A stretch of 19,727 nucleotides of DNA from an uncultured Bacteroidota bacterium (GCA_903825095.1 CAIJZF010000020.1:1-19727); one strand, 5' to 3'; positions 5,681 to 15,416 are shown, counted from the stretch's first letter. Notes: generated by a model from the letters alone, not told the origin. Made by a program: numbers and translations.

Positions 5681-6510
5681 CAGTCATAGGAATTGGTTTA
5701 ATGGGAGGTTCACTGGCTTTGTCTTTGAAAAAGAAAGGCTTAGTCTCCAATGTCATTGGAGTGGATCAGAACCTTGAACACCAAAAACTGGCTTTGCAAT
5801 TGGGTATTGTAGATGAGATCATGTCTTTGGAAGAAGCCATTGCTGCTTCCGACTTGATAGCCATTGCTACACCCATTAACGTAGCGGAAAATTTATTGCC
5901 CACTATTTTAAACTTAGTGAACAAGCAAGTTGTTTTTGATTTAGGTTCTACTAAAGAAAGTATTGTTAAGATTGCGAATGAGCATATGAACAAAGGCCGC
6001 TTTGTTCCAACACATCCTATGTGGGGAACAGAATTTAGTGGTCCTACTGCTGCACAAGACGATGCTTTCATTGACAAGGCTACTATTATTTGTAATAAAG
6101 AACAAGTAGACAAGGATGCCTTGGAATTAGTAGAAAAAATGTATCAAGCTTTAGGTATGCATATACTTTATATGGATGCCATTAAACATGACATTCATGT
6201 TGCGTATGTGAGTCATATTTCACATATTACTTCTTTTGCATTGGCGAATACGGTGCTAGAGAAGGAGAAAGAGTCTGATGCTATTTTTGAGTTAGCAAGT
6301 AGTGGTTTTGAAAGCACAGTACGTTTGGCTAAGTCCAATGCGGAAATGTGGGTTCCCATTTTTATGCAAAACAAAGAAAATGTATTAGATGTTTTGAATG
6401 AGCATATTAGTCAGTTAAAAAAATTCAAGGCAAGTTTGGAAAAAGAGAATCCGGACTACCTTTTGGAATTGATTCAAAATGCCAATCAAATAAAAAGGAT
6501 TTTAAAATAA
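5671..6510 (+). CDS. tyrA: Prephenate dehydrogenase
   Basis: Oxidative decarboxylation of prephenate to 4-hydroxyphenylpyruvate, the Tyr-specific step. The 279-residue protein starts with a Rossmann nucleotide-binding loop, GIGLMGGSLAL (7-17), with VDQN at the end of the second strand. THPMWGTEFSGP (114-125) corresponds to the conserved HPMxGTE motif, with the catalytic His115. HDIHVAYVSHISH (173-185) in the all-helical C-terminal domain is the substrate-binding region. No chorismate mutase or ACT domain is fused. The start overlaps the last 10 bases of the aminotransferase gene (ATGCGTTTAA), indicating translational coupling. Confidence 0.95.
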   Translation: MRLTVIGIGLMGGSLALSLKKKGLVSNVIGVDQNLEHQKLALQLGIVDEIMSLEEAIAASDLIAIATPINVAENLLPTILNLVNKQVVFDLGSTKESIVKIANEHMNKGRFVPTHPMWGTEFSGPTAAQDDAFIDKATIICNKEQVDKDALELVEKMYQALGMHILYMDAIKHDIHVAYVSHISHITSFALANTVLEKEKESDAIFELASSGFESTVRLAKSNAEMWVPIFMQNKENVLDVLNEHISQLKKFKASLEKENPDYLLELIQNANQIKRILK

Positions 6511-6556
6511 TTAAAAAAGCAAAGCACTTCAAGTGACTAAGCAAAAAATATAAAAA

Positions 6557-8377
6557 ATGAAGAAGAAAGAAGAAGTAGAAATTACAAATGATTTGATAGA
6601 GGCCGTAAAGTCGAAAAAAACATTTACAGAAATTGGTATTAATGATCAATTGGTAAAAGCAGTGACTGAATTAGGATACACACACGCTACTGAAATTCAA
6701 GAGCGTTCTATTCCGGTTTTAATAAGTGGAACTAAAGATTTTATTGGATTAGCGCAAACAGGTACTGGAAAAACAGCAGCCTTTGGTTTGCCCTTATTAC
6801 AATTAATTAAAACAGCAGAAAAATTCCCTCAAGCCTTAGTGGTTTGTCCAACAAGAGAATTATGTATGCAAATTGTGAGCGAAATGAATTTGTTTAAAAA
6901 ACATATTCCAGGTTTGCAAGTATTAGCCGTATACGGTGGAACTTCTATTGGTTTACAAATCAAAGATTTAAAAAGAGGCGTACAAGTAGTAGTAGCCACT
7001 CCAGGTCGTTTAATTGACTTAATAGAAAGAAAGGCCATTAACTTAGAGAAGATTGAATATGTTGTATTAGATGAAGCAGATGAGATGTTAAACATGGGAT
7101 TCCAGGATGACATTGAGTTTATTTTAAAGAATACACCGAATAGAGAAAGTATCTGGTTGTTTAGTGCCACTATGCCTGCTGAAATTAGAAAAGTAAGTAA
7201 GCGTTACATGAAAGAGCCTGTAGAAGTTACGATTGGTAAAGTAAATGCTACGAACAAAAGTATTGATCATCAGTACTATTTAACCTCGGCCCAACATCGT
7301 TATGAGACTTTAAAAAGAATCATCGATTTTAATCCAGGTATCTATGGAATTATTTTTACAAGAACAAAGGCTGATGCACAAGAAGTAGCACAACGTTTAA
7401 CGCGTGAAGGTTATGATATTGATGCTATCCATGGCGATTTAACCCAACAACAACGTGATAGAGTCATGGGTCAATTCCGTGATAAGAGTTTACAATTATT
7501 AATTGCAACCGATGTGGCAGCAAGAGGTATTGATGTAAAAGGTATTACCCACGTAATTAATTTTGAATTACCTGATGATGTAGAAGTATACACACATAGA
7601 AGTGGTAGAACGGGTCGTGCGGGTAGTCAAGGTATTTGTATTTCAATTGTGCACGCGCGTGAGTCTTATCGTTTGCGTCAAATTGAAAACATGAACAAGT
7701 GTACTTTCCATAAATTGGATATTCCTAGTGGTAAGGATGTTTGTAGAAAACAATTTTTCCATGTAATGGATAAATTAATGTCTACCGATGTTAGTCATGG
7801 CGATTATGAAACTTATGTACCAATGCTTGCAGAGAAGTTTGCAGACATGACAAAAGAAGAAATTTTAAAGCGTGTAGCTGCCCTAGAGTTCAACCGATTC
7901 TTAAGTTATTATGAGAATGCGCAGGACTTAAATATTCGTACAGCTGAAAGAGGCCGTCGTGAACCGATGCAGCAACAAGATCGCAACCGTGATAGAGGTC
8001 GTCAAGAATTTAGTGGTGCCGATCGTGGACGCACAAGAAGCAATGATCGTGGTATGGAGAGAAACGCTGGTGACCGTGGAAGTCGAGGTGCAGAAAGAGG
8101 TGCAAGTGGCTATACTCGTTTATTTGTAAACCTTGGTACCAAGGATGGTTTTTACAAGGCTAGTTTTTTACAATTTATATTAGACATGAGCGACTTGAGA
8201 AAAGAAGCTTTAGGTAAAATAGATATGCGTGATATGAATAGCTGGGTAGAAATTGAATCGGGTGCTGCTAAGCAAATGATTAATGCGGTAGATGGCAAAA
8301 ATTATAAAGGTCGTCGTATTAGAATGAATGATGCAGATAGTGGTGGACCCAAAGGCTTTTCTAAAAGAGAAGGTTAA
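6557..8377 (+). CDS. DEAD-box ATP-dependent RNA helicase with DbpA-type RNA-binding C-terminus
   Basis: A 606-residue DEAD-box protein of the CsdA/DeaD-DbpA type that remodels RNA, usually in ribosome assembly or cold adaptation. All core motifs are present: Q motif around residues 41-52, motif I AQTGTGKT (66-73), Ia PTREL, Ib TPGRL, II DEAD (172-175), III SAT (203-205), IV IIFTRT, V ATDVAARGID, VI HRSGRTGRAG (347-356). An Arg/Gly/Asp-rich linker (about 463-516) precedes a C-terminal domain (about 519-590; YTRLFVNLGTKDGF and NYKGRRIRM) resembling the DbpA RRM-like fold. It sits between tyrA (46-base gap) and the DAHP synthase gene (83 bases), splitting the aromatic operon. No promoter or terminator is evident around it, so it may be co-transcribed. 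A link to aromatic metabolism is not expected from the family. Confidence 0.95.
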   Translation: MKKKEEVEITNDLIEAVKSKKTFTEIGINDQLVKAVTELGYTHATEIQERSIPVLISGTKDFIGLAQTGTGKTAAFGLPLLQLIKTAEKFPQALVVCPTRELCMQIVSEMNLFKKHIPGLQVLAVYGGTSIGLQIKDLKRGVQVVVATPGRLIDLIERKAINLEKIEYVVLDEADEMLNMGFQDDIEFILKNTPNRESIWLFSATMPAEIRKVSKRYMKEPVEVTIGKVNATNKSIDHQYYLTSAQHRYETLKRIIDFNPGIYGIIFTRTKADAQEVAQRLTREGYDIDAIHGDLTQQQRDRVMGQFRDKSLQLLIATDVAARGIDVKGITHVINFELPDDVEVYTHRSGRTGRAGSQGICISIVHARESYRLRQIENMNKCTFHKLDIPSGKDVCRKQFFHVMDKLMSTDVSHGDYETYVPMLAEKFADMTKEEILKRVAALEFNRFLSYYENAQDLNIRTAERGRREPMQQQDRNRDRGRQEFSGADRGRTRSNDRGMERNAGDRGSRGAERGASGYTRLFVNLGTKDGFYKASFLQFILDMSDLRKEALGKIDMRDMNSWVEIESGAAKQMINAVDGKNYKGRRIRMNDADSGGPKGFSKREG

Positions 8378-8460
8378 TTATAAAAACCAAAAAGAGAGAT
8401 CAATAAGCAAGATCAAAAAAACAGGTTCAAAAAAATAAAATAAATATTTAAATATTAAAA

Positions 8461-9555
8461 TTGGAAAAAATGGGAGACTTAACAGAGCAACAACAAAAAG
8501 TAAGCATTTTATTAAAAAAATCACCCTTGATTATTTCTGGTCCTTGTAGTGCAGAGACAGAAGAACAAGTGATGCAAACAGCTATTCGTTTAGCGGCTAC
8601 TGGTAAAGTAGACATTATGCGTGCAGGTATATGGAAGCCAAGAACCAGACCCGGAAGTTTTGAAGGGATAGGTACCAAAGGTTTGCCATGGATGCAACAA
8701 GCTAAAAAAGAAACGGGTTTGCCTATTGCTGTGGAAGTAGCCACTGCTAAACAAGTAGAAGATGCTTTGCATTTTGGAGTAGATGTACTTTGGGTAGGTG
8801 CGCGTACTACAGTAAATCCTTTTAGTGTGCAAGAAATTGCAGATTCCTTAAAAGGAGTGAAAGTACCTGTGCTTATTAAGAATCCTATTAATCCAGATTT
8901 AGAATTATGGATTGGTGGAATGGAGCGTATTGCTAAAGCGGGTATTGAAGAATTAGGACTTATTCATCGTGGATTTAGCTCATATGGAAATACCGAATAT
9001 AGAAATGCACCTATGTGGCATTTAGCGATTGAGATGAAACGCCGTTACCCAGGTATTCCAATGATCAATGACCCTTCACATATTTGTGGTCGTCGCGATA
9101 TTTTACAAGAAGTAGCGCAACAAGCTATTGACTTAGACTTTGATGGTTTAATTATTGAATCACATATTGACCCAGATAATGCTTGGAGCGATGCGAAGCA
9201 ACAAATTACTCCAGAGGTATTAAAAGAAATGTTGGAAGCTATTCGTTGGAGAAAAGAAGACGTGGCTTCTGCAGAATACCATGCAGCGCTTGAAAAATTA
9301 CGTCAACAAATTAATCAATTAGATGATGAGTTGTTGCAAGTATTATCTACGCGTATGAAAGTAGCTGAGAAAATTGGGGAGTATAAGAAAAATAATGATA
9401 TCACTATTTTGCAAACCAATCGTTGGAATGAAATTTTAGAGCGCGCTGTAGGCAAAGGCAATAAAGTTGGCTTAAGTGAAGACTTTATTACCAAGTATAT
9501 GGACGCCGTGCATATGGAAAGTATCAATCATCAAAATAAAATAATGAATAGTTAG
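8461..9555 (+). CDS. Bifunctional 3-deoxy-7-phosphoheptulonate (DAHP) synthase/chorismate mutase
   Basis: Catalyses the first step of the shikimate pathway (phosphoenolpyruvate plus erythrose 4-phosphate to DAHP) and also chorismate to prephenate. The N-terminal domain (about 20-265) is a type I-beta, KDO8P-synthase-like TIM barrel: GPCSAE (27-32), KPRTRP (59-64), VGARTTVNPF (112-121), KNP (140-142), HRGFSSY (169-175), DPSH (204-207). Probable metal ligands are Cys29, His207, Glu233 and Asp244. The C-terminal AroQ chorismate mutase (about 275-355) shows LRQQINQLDDELL, STRM and GEYKK. This domain order is known in Bacteroidota and can allow prephenate to inhibit the synthase. The longest ORF starts at TTG 8461; ATG 8470 (MGDLTEQ) is at least as likely. 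Confidence 0.94.
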   Translation: MEKMGDLTEQQQKVSILLKKSPLIISGPCSAETEEQVMQTAIRLAATGKVDIMRAGIWKPRTRPGSFEGIGTKGLPWMQQAKKETGLPIAVEVATAKQVEDALHFGVDVLWVGARTTVNPFSVQEIADSLKGVKVPVLIKNPINPDLELWIGGMERIAKAGIEELGLIHRGFSSYGNTEYRNAPMWHLAIEMKRRYPGIPMINDPSHICGRRDILQEVAQQAIDLDFDGLIIESHIDPDNAWSDAKQQITPEVLKEMLEAIRWRKEDVASAEYHAALEKLRQQINQLDDELLQVLSTRMKVAEKIGEYKKNNDITILQTNRWNEILERAVGKGNKVGLSEDFITKYMDAVHMESINHQNKIMNS

Positions 9556-9579
9556 TTTGTACTAATAAATACAAACTAA
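9552..9579 (+). repeat. Hairpin-forming inverted repeat between DAHP synthase and aroB
   Basis: TTAGTTTGTA (9552-9561) and TACAAACTAA (9570-9579) are exact 10-base inverted repeats around an 8-base loop; the 5' arm contains the stop codon of the DAHP synthase gene. The stem is AT-rich and only TTCTC follows, so it is a poor intrinsic terminator. It could set a processing site or protect upstream mRNA. Confidence 0.55.
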
Positions 9580-9624
9580 TTCTCATTAATTAATGTAAAG
9601 CATCCAACATTTAAATCATATTCA

Positions 9625-10647
9625 ATGAAAAACTGGAAAGTAAAATTTTCGTCTCAGACAGTATCCTTTTTCTTAGAGGGTAAGTTTGCTGCCATCGATA
9701 AAATGGTAGACAAGTCGAATGCTTTTTACATTACAGATGAAAATGTATATGCTTTATACCAAAAAAAGTTTAAAGGAAAGAAGACCATTATAATTCCTGC
9801 TGGCGAAGAACATAAGCAGCAAGCTACCGTAGATTTTATCATTGAAGCCTTAGTTAATTTAGGCGCCACAAGAGAGGCGGTATTAATTGGTGTGGGCGGC
9901 GGTGTGGTAACTGATATGGTAGGTTATGTGGCGGGGGTTTACATGCGAGGAGTAGCTGTAGGTTTTGTACCGACTACTATACTTGCCATGGTAGACGCTT
10001 CTATTGGAGGTAAGAATGGAATTGATTTAGGTATATATAAAAATATGGTGGGCTTAATAAGACAACCTTCTTTTTTAGTATACGATACAGATTTTTTAAA
10101 AACCTTACCCAAGCACCAGTGGGAAAATGGATTTGCTGAAATTATTAAACATGCTGCTATTAAAGATGCAGCCATGATGAAGGCTTTAGCAAGTCATGAT
10201 CTTTCTTATTATCAGAAAAATATAAAAGCCTTACAGCTTTTAATAGAAAAAAATGTACAGATAAAAGTGAAAGTGGTACAAAAAGATGAGTTTGAAAAAG
10301 GCGATCGTAAATTGCTGAATTTTGGACATACCCTTGGACATGCTATTGAAAACCAACATGCATTATTGCATGGCCATGCCATTAGTATTGGAATGGTCTA
10401 TGCTGCTAAAATTTCGCAAGTACTAGAAGGCTTTAAGGATGCTGGTTTGTTGGTAGATACTTTGAAAAAATACGGATTACCTACAAGTATGCGATTCGAT
10501 ATAAATGAAGCTATGCAAGTCATGCAGAAAGACAAGAAAAAAGCCACTGCGGGTATGCAATATGTGCTTTTGCAAAAAATGGGTAAGGCTGTGTATCAAA
10601 CGGTACCTATGAAATCATTAGAAAAATTAATTAAGTTATATTCTTAA
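9625..10647 (+). CDS. aroB: 3-dehydroquinate synthase
   Basis: Second shikimate pathway enzyme: converts DAHP to 3-dehydroquinate with NAD+ and a divalent metal, usually Zn2+ or Co2+. At 340 residues it is close to the usual length. Conserved blocks are IPAGEEHKQ (substrate/NAD region), the NAD-binding GVGGGVVTDMVGYVAG (89-104), PTTILAMVDASIGGKNGID (about 116-134), ENGFAEIIKHAAIKD with the first metal-ligand Glu, FGHTLGHAIE and HGHAISIGM with metal-ligand histidines. Starts at ATG 9625 after a 69-base spacer containing a hairpin; aroA begins 1 base after its stop. Confidence 0.96.
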   Translation: MKNWKVKFSSQTVSFFLEGKFAAIDKMVDKSNAFYITDENVYALYQKKFKGKKTIIIPAGEEHKQQATVDFIIEALVNLGATREAVLIGVGGGVVTDMVGYVAGVYMRGVAVGFVPTTILAMVDASIGGKNGIDLGIYKNMVGLIRQPSFLVYDTDFLKTLPKHQWENGFAEIIKHAAIKDAAMMKALASHDLSYYQKNIKALQLLIEKNVQIKVKVVQKDEFEKGDRKLLNFGHTLGHAIENQHALLHGHAISIGMVYAAKISQVLEGFKDAGLLVDTLKKYGLPTSMRFDINEAMQVMQKDKKKATAGMQYVLLQKMGKAVYQTVPMKSLEKLIKLYS

Positions 10648-10648
10648 A

Positions 10649-11986
10649 ATGCGTGCGATAGTTCATCCAAGTAAGTTAAGTGGTTCGCAGATTGCACCAG
10701 CAAGCAAAAGCTCTATGCAAAGAGCATGCGCAGCCGCTTTAATTCATATAGGCAAAACTATTATACATAATCCTGGTCACTCGAATGATGATTTAGCAGC
10801 CCTAGATGTGATTCAGAAACTAGGAGCTATTGTTGAAACAGAAAAACTTGTTAATGAAAAGGCAAATGCGGGCAGTATAGTAGTGAACTCTAATGGCGTA
10901 AAACCTATTGGCCCTTCAATGAACTGTGGGGAAAGTGGATTAGGTATTCGAATGTTTACACCTATTGCAGCATTAAGTAGTGAATTAATAAATATTGAAG
11001 GCAAAGGAAGCTTGGTGAAAAGACCCATGCATTTTTTTGATGAAATATTGCCTAAGGTGGGTGTAAAAGTTCAGTCTCAAAAAGGTTTTTTACCCATAGC
11101 AATTCAAGGTCCTTTAGTTCCTGCAAATATTACTATTGATGGTTCTTTAAGTTCTCAATTTTTAACAGGTATGTTAATGGCCTACGCGGCTACTGAAAAA
11201 CAAGGTATTGAAATAAAAGTACTGGACTTAAAAAGCAAACCCTACATTGATTTAACCTTGGCAGTCTTGAATGCATTTGGTTGGAAAGTGGAACATACAA
11301 ACTATGAAAGCTTCCGTTTTTTAGCACATGTACCTTTAAAACCTGTTATTGAATACACAGTAGAAGGCGATTGGAGCGGCGCTGCATTTTTATTAGTAGC
11401 TGGCGCCATTGCTGGTCCTATTAAAGTGAAAGGTTTACAATTAAATTCTACACAGGCCGATAAAAAAATAATAGACGCGCTTATAAGTGCAAAAGCCAAT
11501 ATGAAGCAAGAGCAAGATGGCATTTTGATAGGCCCTTCGGCGGATGTTTCAAGTAATAACTCTAATAAAAATTCAAATTATTTTAATGGTTTAATTGCTT
11601 TTGAATTTGATGCAACCGATTGTCCTGATTTATTTCCTCCACTTGTAGCTTTAGCCAGTGTATGTAATGGTATTACTAAAATAAAAGGAGTAAGCAGACT
11701 AGCGCATAAAGAAAGTGATAGAGGACTTACTTTGCAAACGGAATTTGCAAAAATGGGTGTTCAAATTGATTTAGTTGGAGACGAGATGCTTATTCAAGGC
11801 GGAGCTGTTATTCAATCAGCTACTGTTTTCTCTCAACACGATCATAGAATTGCCATGGCCTGCGGAGTAGCTGCATTAGTAGCGAACGGGCCCATTGAAA
11901 TAACAGAGGCAGAAGCGATTAATAAATCTTATACCGATTTCTTTACCCATTTGCAAGAACTGGGTGCAAAAGTGGATATACAATAA
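10649..11986 (+). CDS. aroA: 3-phosphoshikimate 1-carboxyvinyltransferase (EPSP synthase)
   Basis: Transfers the enolpyruvyl group of PEP to shikimate 3-phosphate. The 445-residue protein has SKSSMQRA with Lys20 (E. coli Lys22 equivalent), NCGESGLGIRMF (92-103), SLSSQFLTGMLM (substrate-binding SSQ), EGDWSGAAFLL, a DCPDLFPPL block with the catalytic Asp, HKESDRG with the catalytic Glu, and HDHRIAMA. The PEP-loop differs from the common NAGTAMRP form: Gly is kept, but the Thr and Pro equivalents are Leu98 and Met102, positions where changes in other EPSP synthases lower glyphosate sensitivity. A 1-base gap from aroB suggests coupled translation. Confidence 0.95.
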   Translation: MRAIVHPSKLSGSQIAPASKSSMQRACAAALIHIGKTIIHNPGHSNDDLAALDVIQKLGAIVETEKLVNEKANAGSIVVNSNGVKPIGPSMNCGESGLGIRMFTPIAALSSELINIEGKGSLVKRPMHFFDEILPKVGVKVQSQKGFLPIAIQGPLVPANITIDGSLSSQFLTGMLMAYAATEKQGIEIKVLDLKSKPYIDLTLAVLNAFGWKVEHTNYESFRFLAHVPLKPVIEYTVEGDWSGAAFLLVAGAIAGPIKVKGLQLNSTQADKKIIDALISAKANMKQEQDGILIGPSADVSSNNSNKNSNYFNGLIAFEFDATDCPDLFPPLVALASVCNGITKIKGVSRLAHKESDRGLTLQTEFAKMGVQIDLVGDEMLIQGGAVIQSATVFSQHDHRIAMACGVAALVANGPIEITEAEAINKSYTDFFTHLQELGAKVDIQ

Positions 11987-12017
11987 ATTTCTTACCTTGT
12001 AATAACGAAATAAAGAC

Positions 12018-13034
12018 ATGAACAAATTCGGAACCTTATTTACTGTACAAATTTTTGGCGAATCGCATGGTGCCTGTGTGGGCATTACTATAGATGGTTG
12101 TCCAGCGGGTTTACCACTTCAAGCGACTGATTTCGTGGAGGATATGGAGCGTCGCAAAGGTGGCAAGCAAAAAGGAACAACACCTCGTCAGGAAGATGAT
12201 ATTCCTATTTTCAAAGCGGGTTTATTCAATGATATGACCACAGGAGCACCTATCATGATGCTTTTTGAAAATAACAATACTAGAAGCGGTGATTATGAAA
12301 AGCAACGTGCTGTTCCAAGACCAGGTCATGCCGATTTTACAGCGCATCATAAATTTGGTGGCTTTGAAGATTATAGAGGAGGCGGACATTTTAGTGGCAG
12401 GTTAACAGCTGCCTTAGTGGGTGCTGGCGTGGTGGCTAAGAAATTATTAAATGCAGGTAATGTAGAAGAAAAAATTAAAGTAGAAGCTACTATTATAAGT
12501 ATAGCAGGAGAATCAGATGTAGAAAAAGGAATACAGAAAGCTATTGATCAGAAAGATAGTGTGGGCGGTATAGTAGAATGTGTAGTGAAAGGATTACCCT
12601 TAGGACTTGGGGAGCATTTTTTTAATTCTGTGGAGTCTTTAATTAGCCATGCAGTTTTTGCTATACCTGCTATTCGCGGTATTGAATTTGGAACTGGCTT
12701 TGCAGCCGCTTCTATGTTTGGCGTGGATCATAACGATGCTATTGTAGATGCCTCAGGAAAAACAAAAACAAATCATGCCGGTGGTGTGGTAGGTGGTTAT
12801 ACAAACGGAAATGATTTAGTATTTAGAATTGCAGTGAAACCTACTTCTTCAACACCCAAAGAACAAATTACCCTTAATTGGGAAACCAATGAACAAGAAA
12901 CATTTTCAGTAAAAGGAAGACATGATTTATGCATTGCACTCAGAGTGCCTGTAGTACTAGAAGCAGTCACTGCCATTGTGCTTGCAGACTTAATGTTAAT
13001 AGATCAAAAAATTCCTAGAATCCTTAAAAAATAA
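12018..13034 (+). CDS. aroC: Chorismate synthase
   Basis: Last common step: EPSP to chorismate, needing reduced FMN. The 338-residue protein is slightly shorter than many orthologues. Signatures are FGESHGACVGITIDGCPAG (about 14-32), VPRPGHADFTAHHKFGG (FMN and substrate region with the conserved His), DYRGGGHFSGRLTA (a classic signature), and the C-terminal NHAGGVVGGYTNG plus KPTSS block. The RHDLCIALRVPVVLEA segment near the end is also typical. Starts at ATG 12018, 31 bases after aroA; TACCTTG at 11993-11999 could be a weak internal promoter but no -33 element is seen. Confidence 0.96.
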   Translation: MNKFGTLFTVQIFGESHGACVGITIDGCPAGLPLQATDFVEDMERRKGGKQKGTTPRQEDDIPIFKAGLFNDMTTGAPIMMLFENNNTRSGDYEKQRAVPRPGHADFTAHHKFGGFEDYRGGGHFSGRLTAALVGAGVVAKKLLNAGNVEEKIKVEATIISIAGESDVEKGIQKAIDQKDSVGGIVECVVKGLPLGLGEHFFNSVESLISHAVFAIPAIRGIEFGTGFAAASMFGVDHNDAIVDASGKTKTNHAGGVVGGYTNGNDLVFRIAVKPTSSTPKEQITLNWETNEQETFSVKGRHDLCIALRVPVVLEAVTAIVLADLMLIDQKIPRILKK

Positions 13035-13040
13035 TTATTT

Positions 13041-13349
13041 ATGGAAAGCGAATTTATATACCATGTAACCACGCTTAAAGAGTGGGAAGCCGCTAAAATA
13101 AAAAACGAGTACACACCTGTTAATTTTGAGCAGGATGGTTTTATACACTGTTCTATTGAAAAACAAATTCCAGGCGTATTAGACCGTTTTTATAAAGGCC
13201 AAACGGGCTTGGTAAAATTAAAAATTGAAAAAGAAAAAGTGCAAAGACCTGTACTATTTGAATTAGCAGTAGATTTAGATGAGTTGTTCCCGCATATTTA
13301 TGGGGCATTGAACCTAGACAGTGTAGTGGAAGTAATTACAATTAGCTAA
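13041..13349 (+). CDS. DUF952 family protein
   Basis: A 102-residue cytoplasmic protein matching the DUF952 pattern: IYHVTTLKEWEAA at the start, GFIHCSIEKQ (about 34-43), a central fyk-like segment with LVKLKIE, and FPHIYGALNLDSVV near the end. The family resembles ADP-ribosyltransferase-like/RNA 2'-phosphotransferase-like folds in some classifications, but its biochemical role is not established and I do not assign one. It starts 6 bases after aroC and its stop lies in a hairpin at 13340-13368, so it looks like the last gene of the aromatic operon. Whether it contributes to the pathway or is a passenger is unknown. Confidence 0.85.
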   Translation: MESEFIYHVTTLKEWEAAKIKNEYTPVNFEQDGFIHCSIEKQIPGVLDRFYKGQTGLVKLKIEKEKVQRPVLFELAVDLDELFPHIYGALNLDSVVEVITIS

Positions 13350-13368
13350 TTTTTATATAAAGCTAATT
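13340..13368 (+). terminator. Possible AT-rich terminator at the end of the aromatic operon
   Basis: AATTAGCT (13340-13347) and AGCTAATT (13361-13368) are exact 8-base inverted repeats around a 13-base loop, followed by ATTTTATT. The 5' arm includes part of the DUF952 stop region. The weak stem and broken T run make it a marginal intrinsic terminator. Confidence 0.4.
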
Positions 13369-13424
13369 ATTTTATTAAATACATTTAAAGCTTAGTTTTT
13401 TAAAGTTGTATAAACGGGTACGCT

Positions 13425-13925
13425 ATGAATATTAAATTAAGCATCTTATTTATTGTAGTATTGCCTTTGTTCACTATTAAGCAAAGCTTTGCGCAAAATA
13501 TTTATCCTACTAGTTTAACTACCATTAACTATTTAGACAGTGCTGCAGTAAAAAAGTATCAAAAAAAAATTGATACACATAGAATTAAAATTGAGCTAAA
13601 TCACATAACAGGTATTGCAAGTTTTTACAGTAAAAATTTAGATGGCACTTTAACGGCTACCGGTGAAATTTTCAAAAATAGCAAATACACAGCTGCCTGT
13701 AATTTGTATAAGTTAAATACACTCGTGCGTGTGACCAATATGAGAAATGGAAGGTCCGTACTAGTTAGAATTAATGACCGTATGCACCCGAATATGTTAA
13801 AATTGGGTAGGGTGATTGACCTAAGTTCGGTGGCAGCCAAAAAATTACATTTAAGTTCTAAAGGAATAGTAAAAGTTACGCTTGATGCGGTGGGGAATTC
13901 AAAAATCAACCCCAAAAAGCAGTAG
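13425..13925 (+). CDS. Secreted RlpA-like double-psi beta-barrel protein
   Basis: A 166-residue exported protein. Residues 1-23 form a signal peptide (Lys4, hydrophobic core, SFA-Q cleavage). The RlpA-like domain spans about 62-156: GIASFYSKNLDGTLTATGE, LNTLVRVTNMRNGRSVLVRINDR and GRVIDLSSVAAKKL. Canonical RlpA proteins bind or cleave peptidoglycan strands lacking stem peptides, usually at the septum. The usual TAAH block here reads TAACNLYKLNT, so the conserved His is replaced, while the Asp in NDR and the Asp in VIDLS remain. No SPOR domain or lipobox is seen. It is monocistronic as far as can be seen. Lytic activity is uncertain. Confidence 0.85.
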   Translation: MNIKLSILFIVVLPLFTIKQSFAQNIYPTSLTTINYLDSAAVKKYQKKIDTHRIKIELNHITGIASFYSKNLDGTLTATGEIFKNSKYTAACNLYKLNTLVRVTNMRNGRSVLVRINDRMHPNMLKLGRVIDLSSVAAKKLHLSSKGIVKVTLDAVGNSKINPKKQ

Positions 13926-13966
13926 ACTCATCAAGGATTATCTTAAATTTACAGTATTATAATATT

Positions 13967-14033
13967 TCAATCATAAATATTCAATCATAAATATTCTAAG
14001 TAAAATACTTCTTAGTAAATACTTCTAAGTAAA

Positions 14034-14038
<5 letters not shown>
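13967..14038 (+). repeat. Two blocks of short tandem direct repeats before the OmpA-like gene
   Basis: TCAATCATAAATAT occurs twice in tandem (13967-13980 and 13981-13994). Next come three imperfect copies of a 14-15 base unit: TCTAAGTAAAATACT (13995-14009), TCTTAGTAAATACT (14010-14023) and TCTAAGTAAAATGCT (14024-14038). The ATG at 14034 exists only because the third copy has G where the first has A. Confidence 0.85.

Positions 14039-15416
<1,378 letters not shown>

Noticed and set aside
5766..6113. 115-codon minus-strand open frame inside tyrA
   Set aside because: It lies wholly within a gene with full-length family motifs, and its translation is Cys/Ser-rich with no recognisable domain.
8026..8109. 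Arg/Gly/Asp-rich stretch in the helicase as a possible frameshift or repeat insertion
   Set aside because: The frame stays open and the stretch leads into a recognisable RNA-binding domain; such linkers are normal in DEAD-box helicases.
8443..8456. 14-base palindrome AATATTTAAATATT before the DAHP synthase gene
   Set aside because: Built only of A and T in an AT-rich spacer, so it is likely by chance; nothing suggests an operator.
11993..11999. TACCTTG upstream of aroC as an internal promoter
   Set aside because: It differs from TAnnTTTG and no TTTG or TTG lies 17-23 bases upstream; too weak to list as a feature.
13944..13951. TAAATTTA upstream of the OmpA-like gene as a -7 promoter element
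   Set aside because: It matches seven of eight consensus positions, but no -33 TTTG is found at the right distance, and such AT-rich matches are frequent here.
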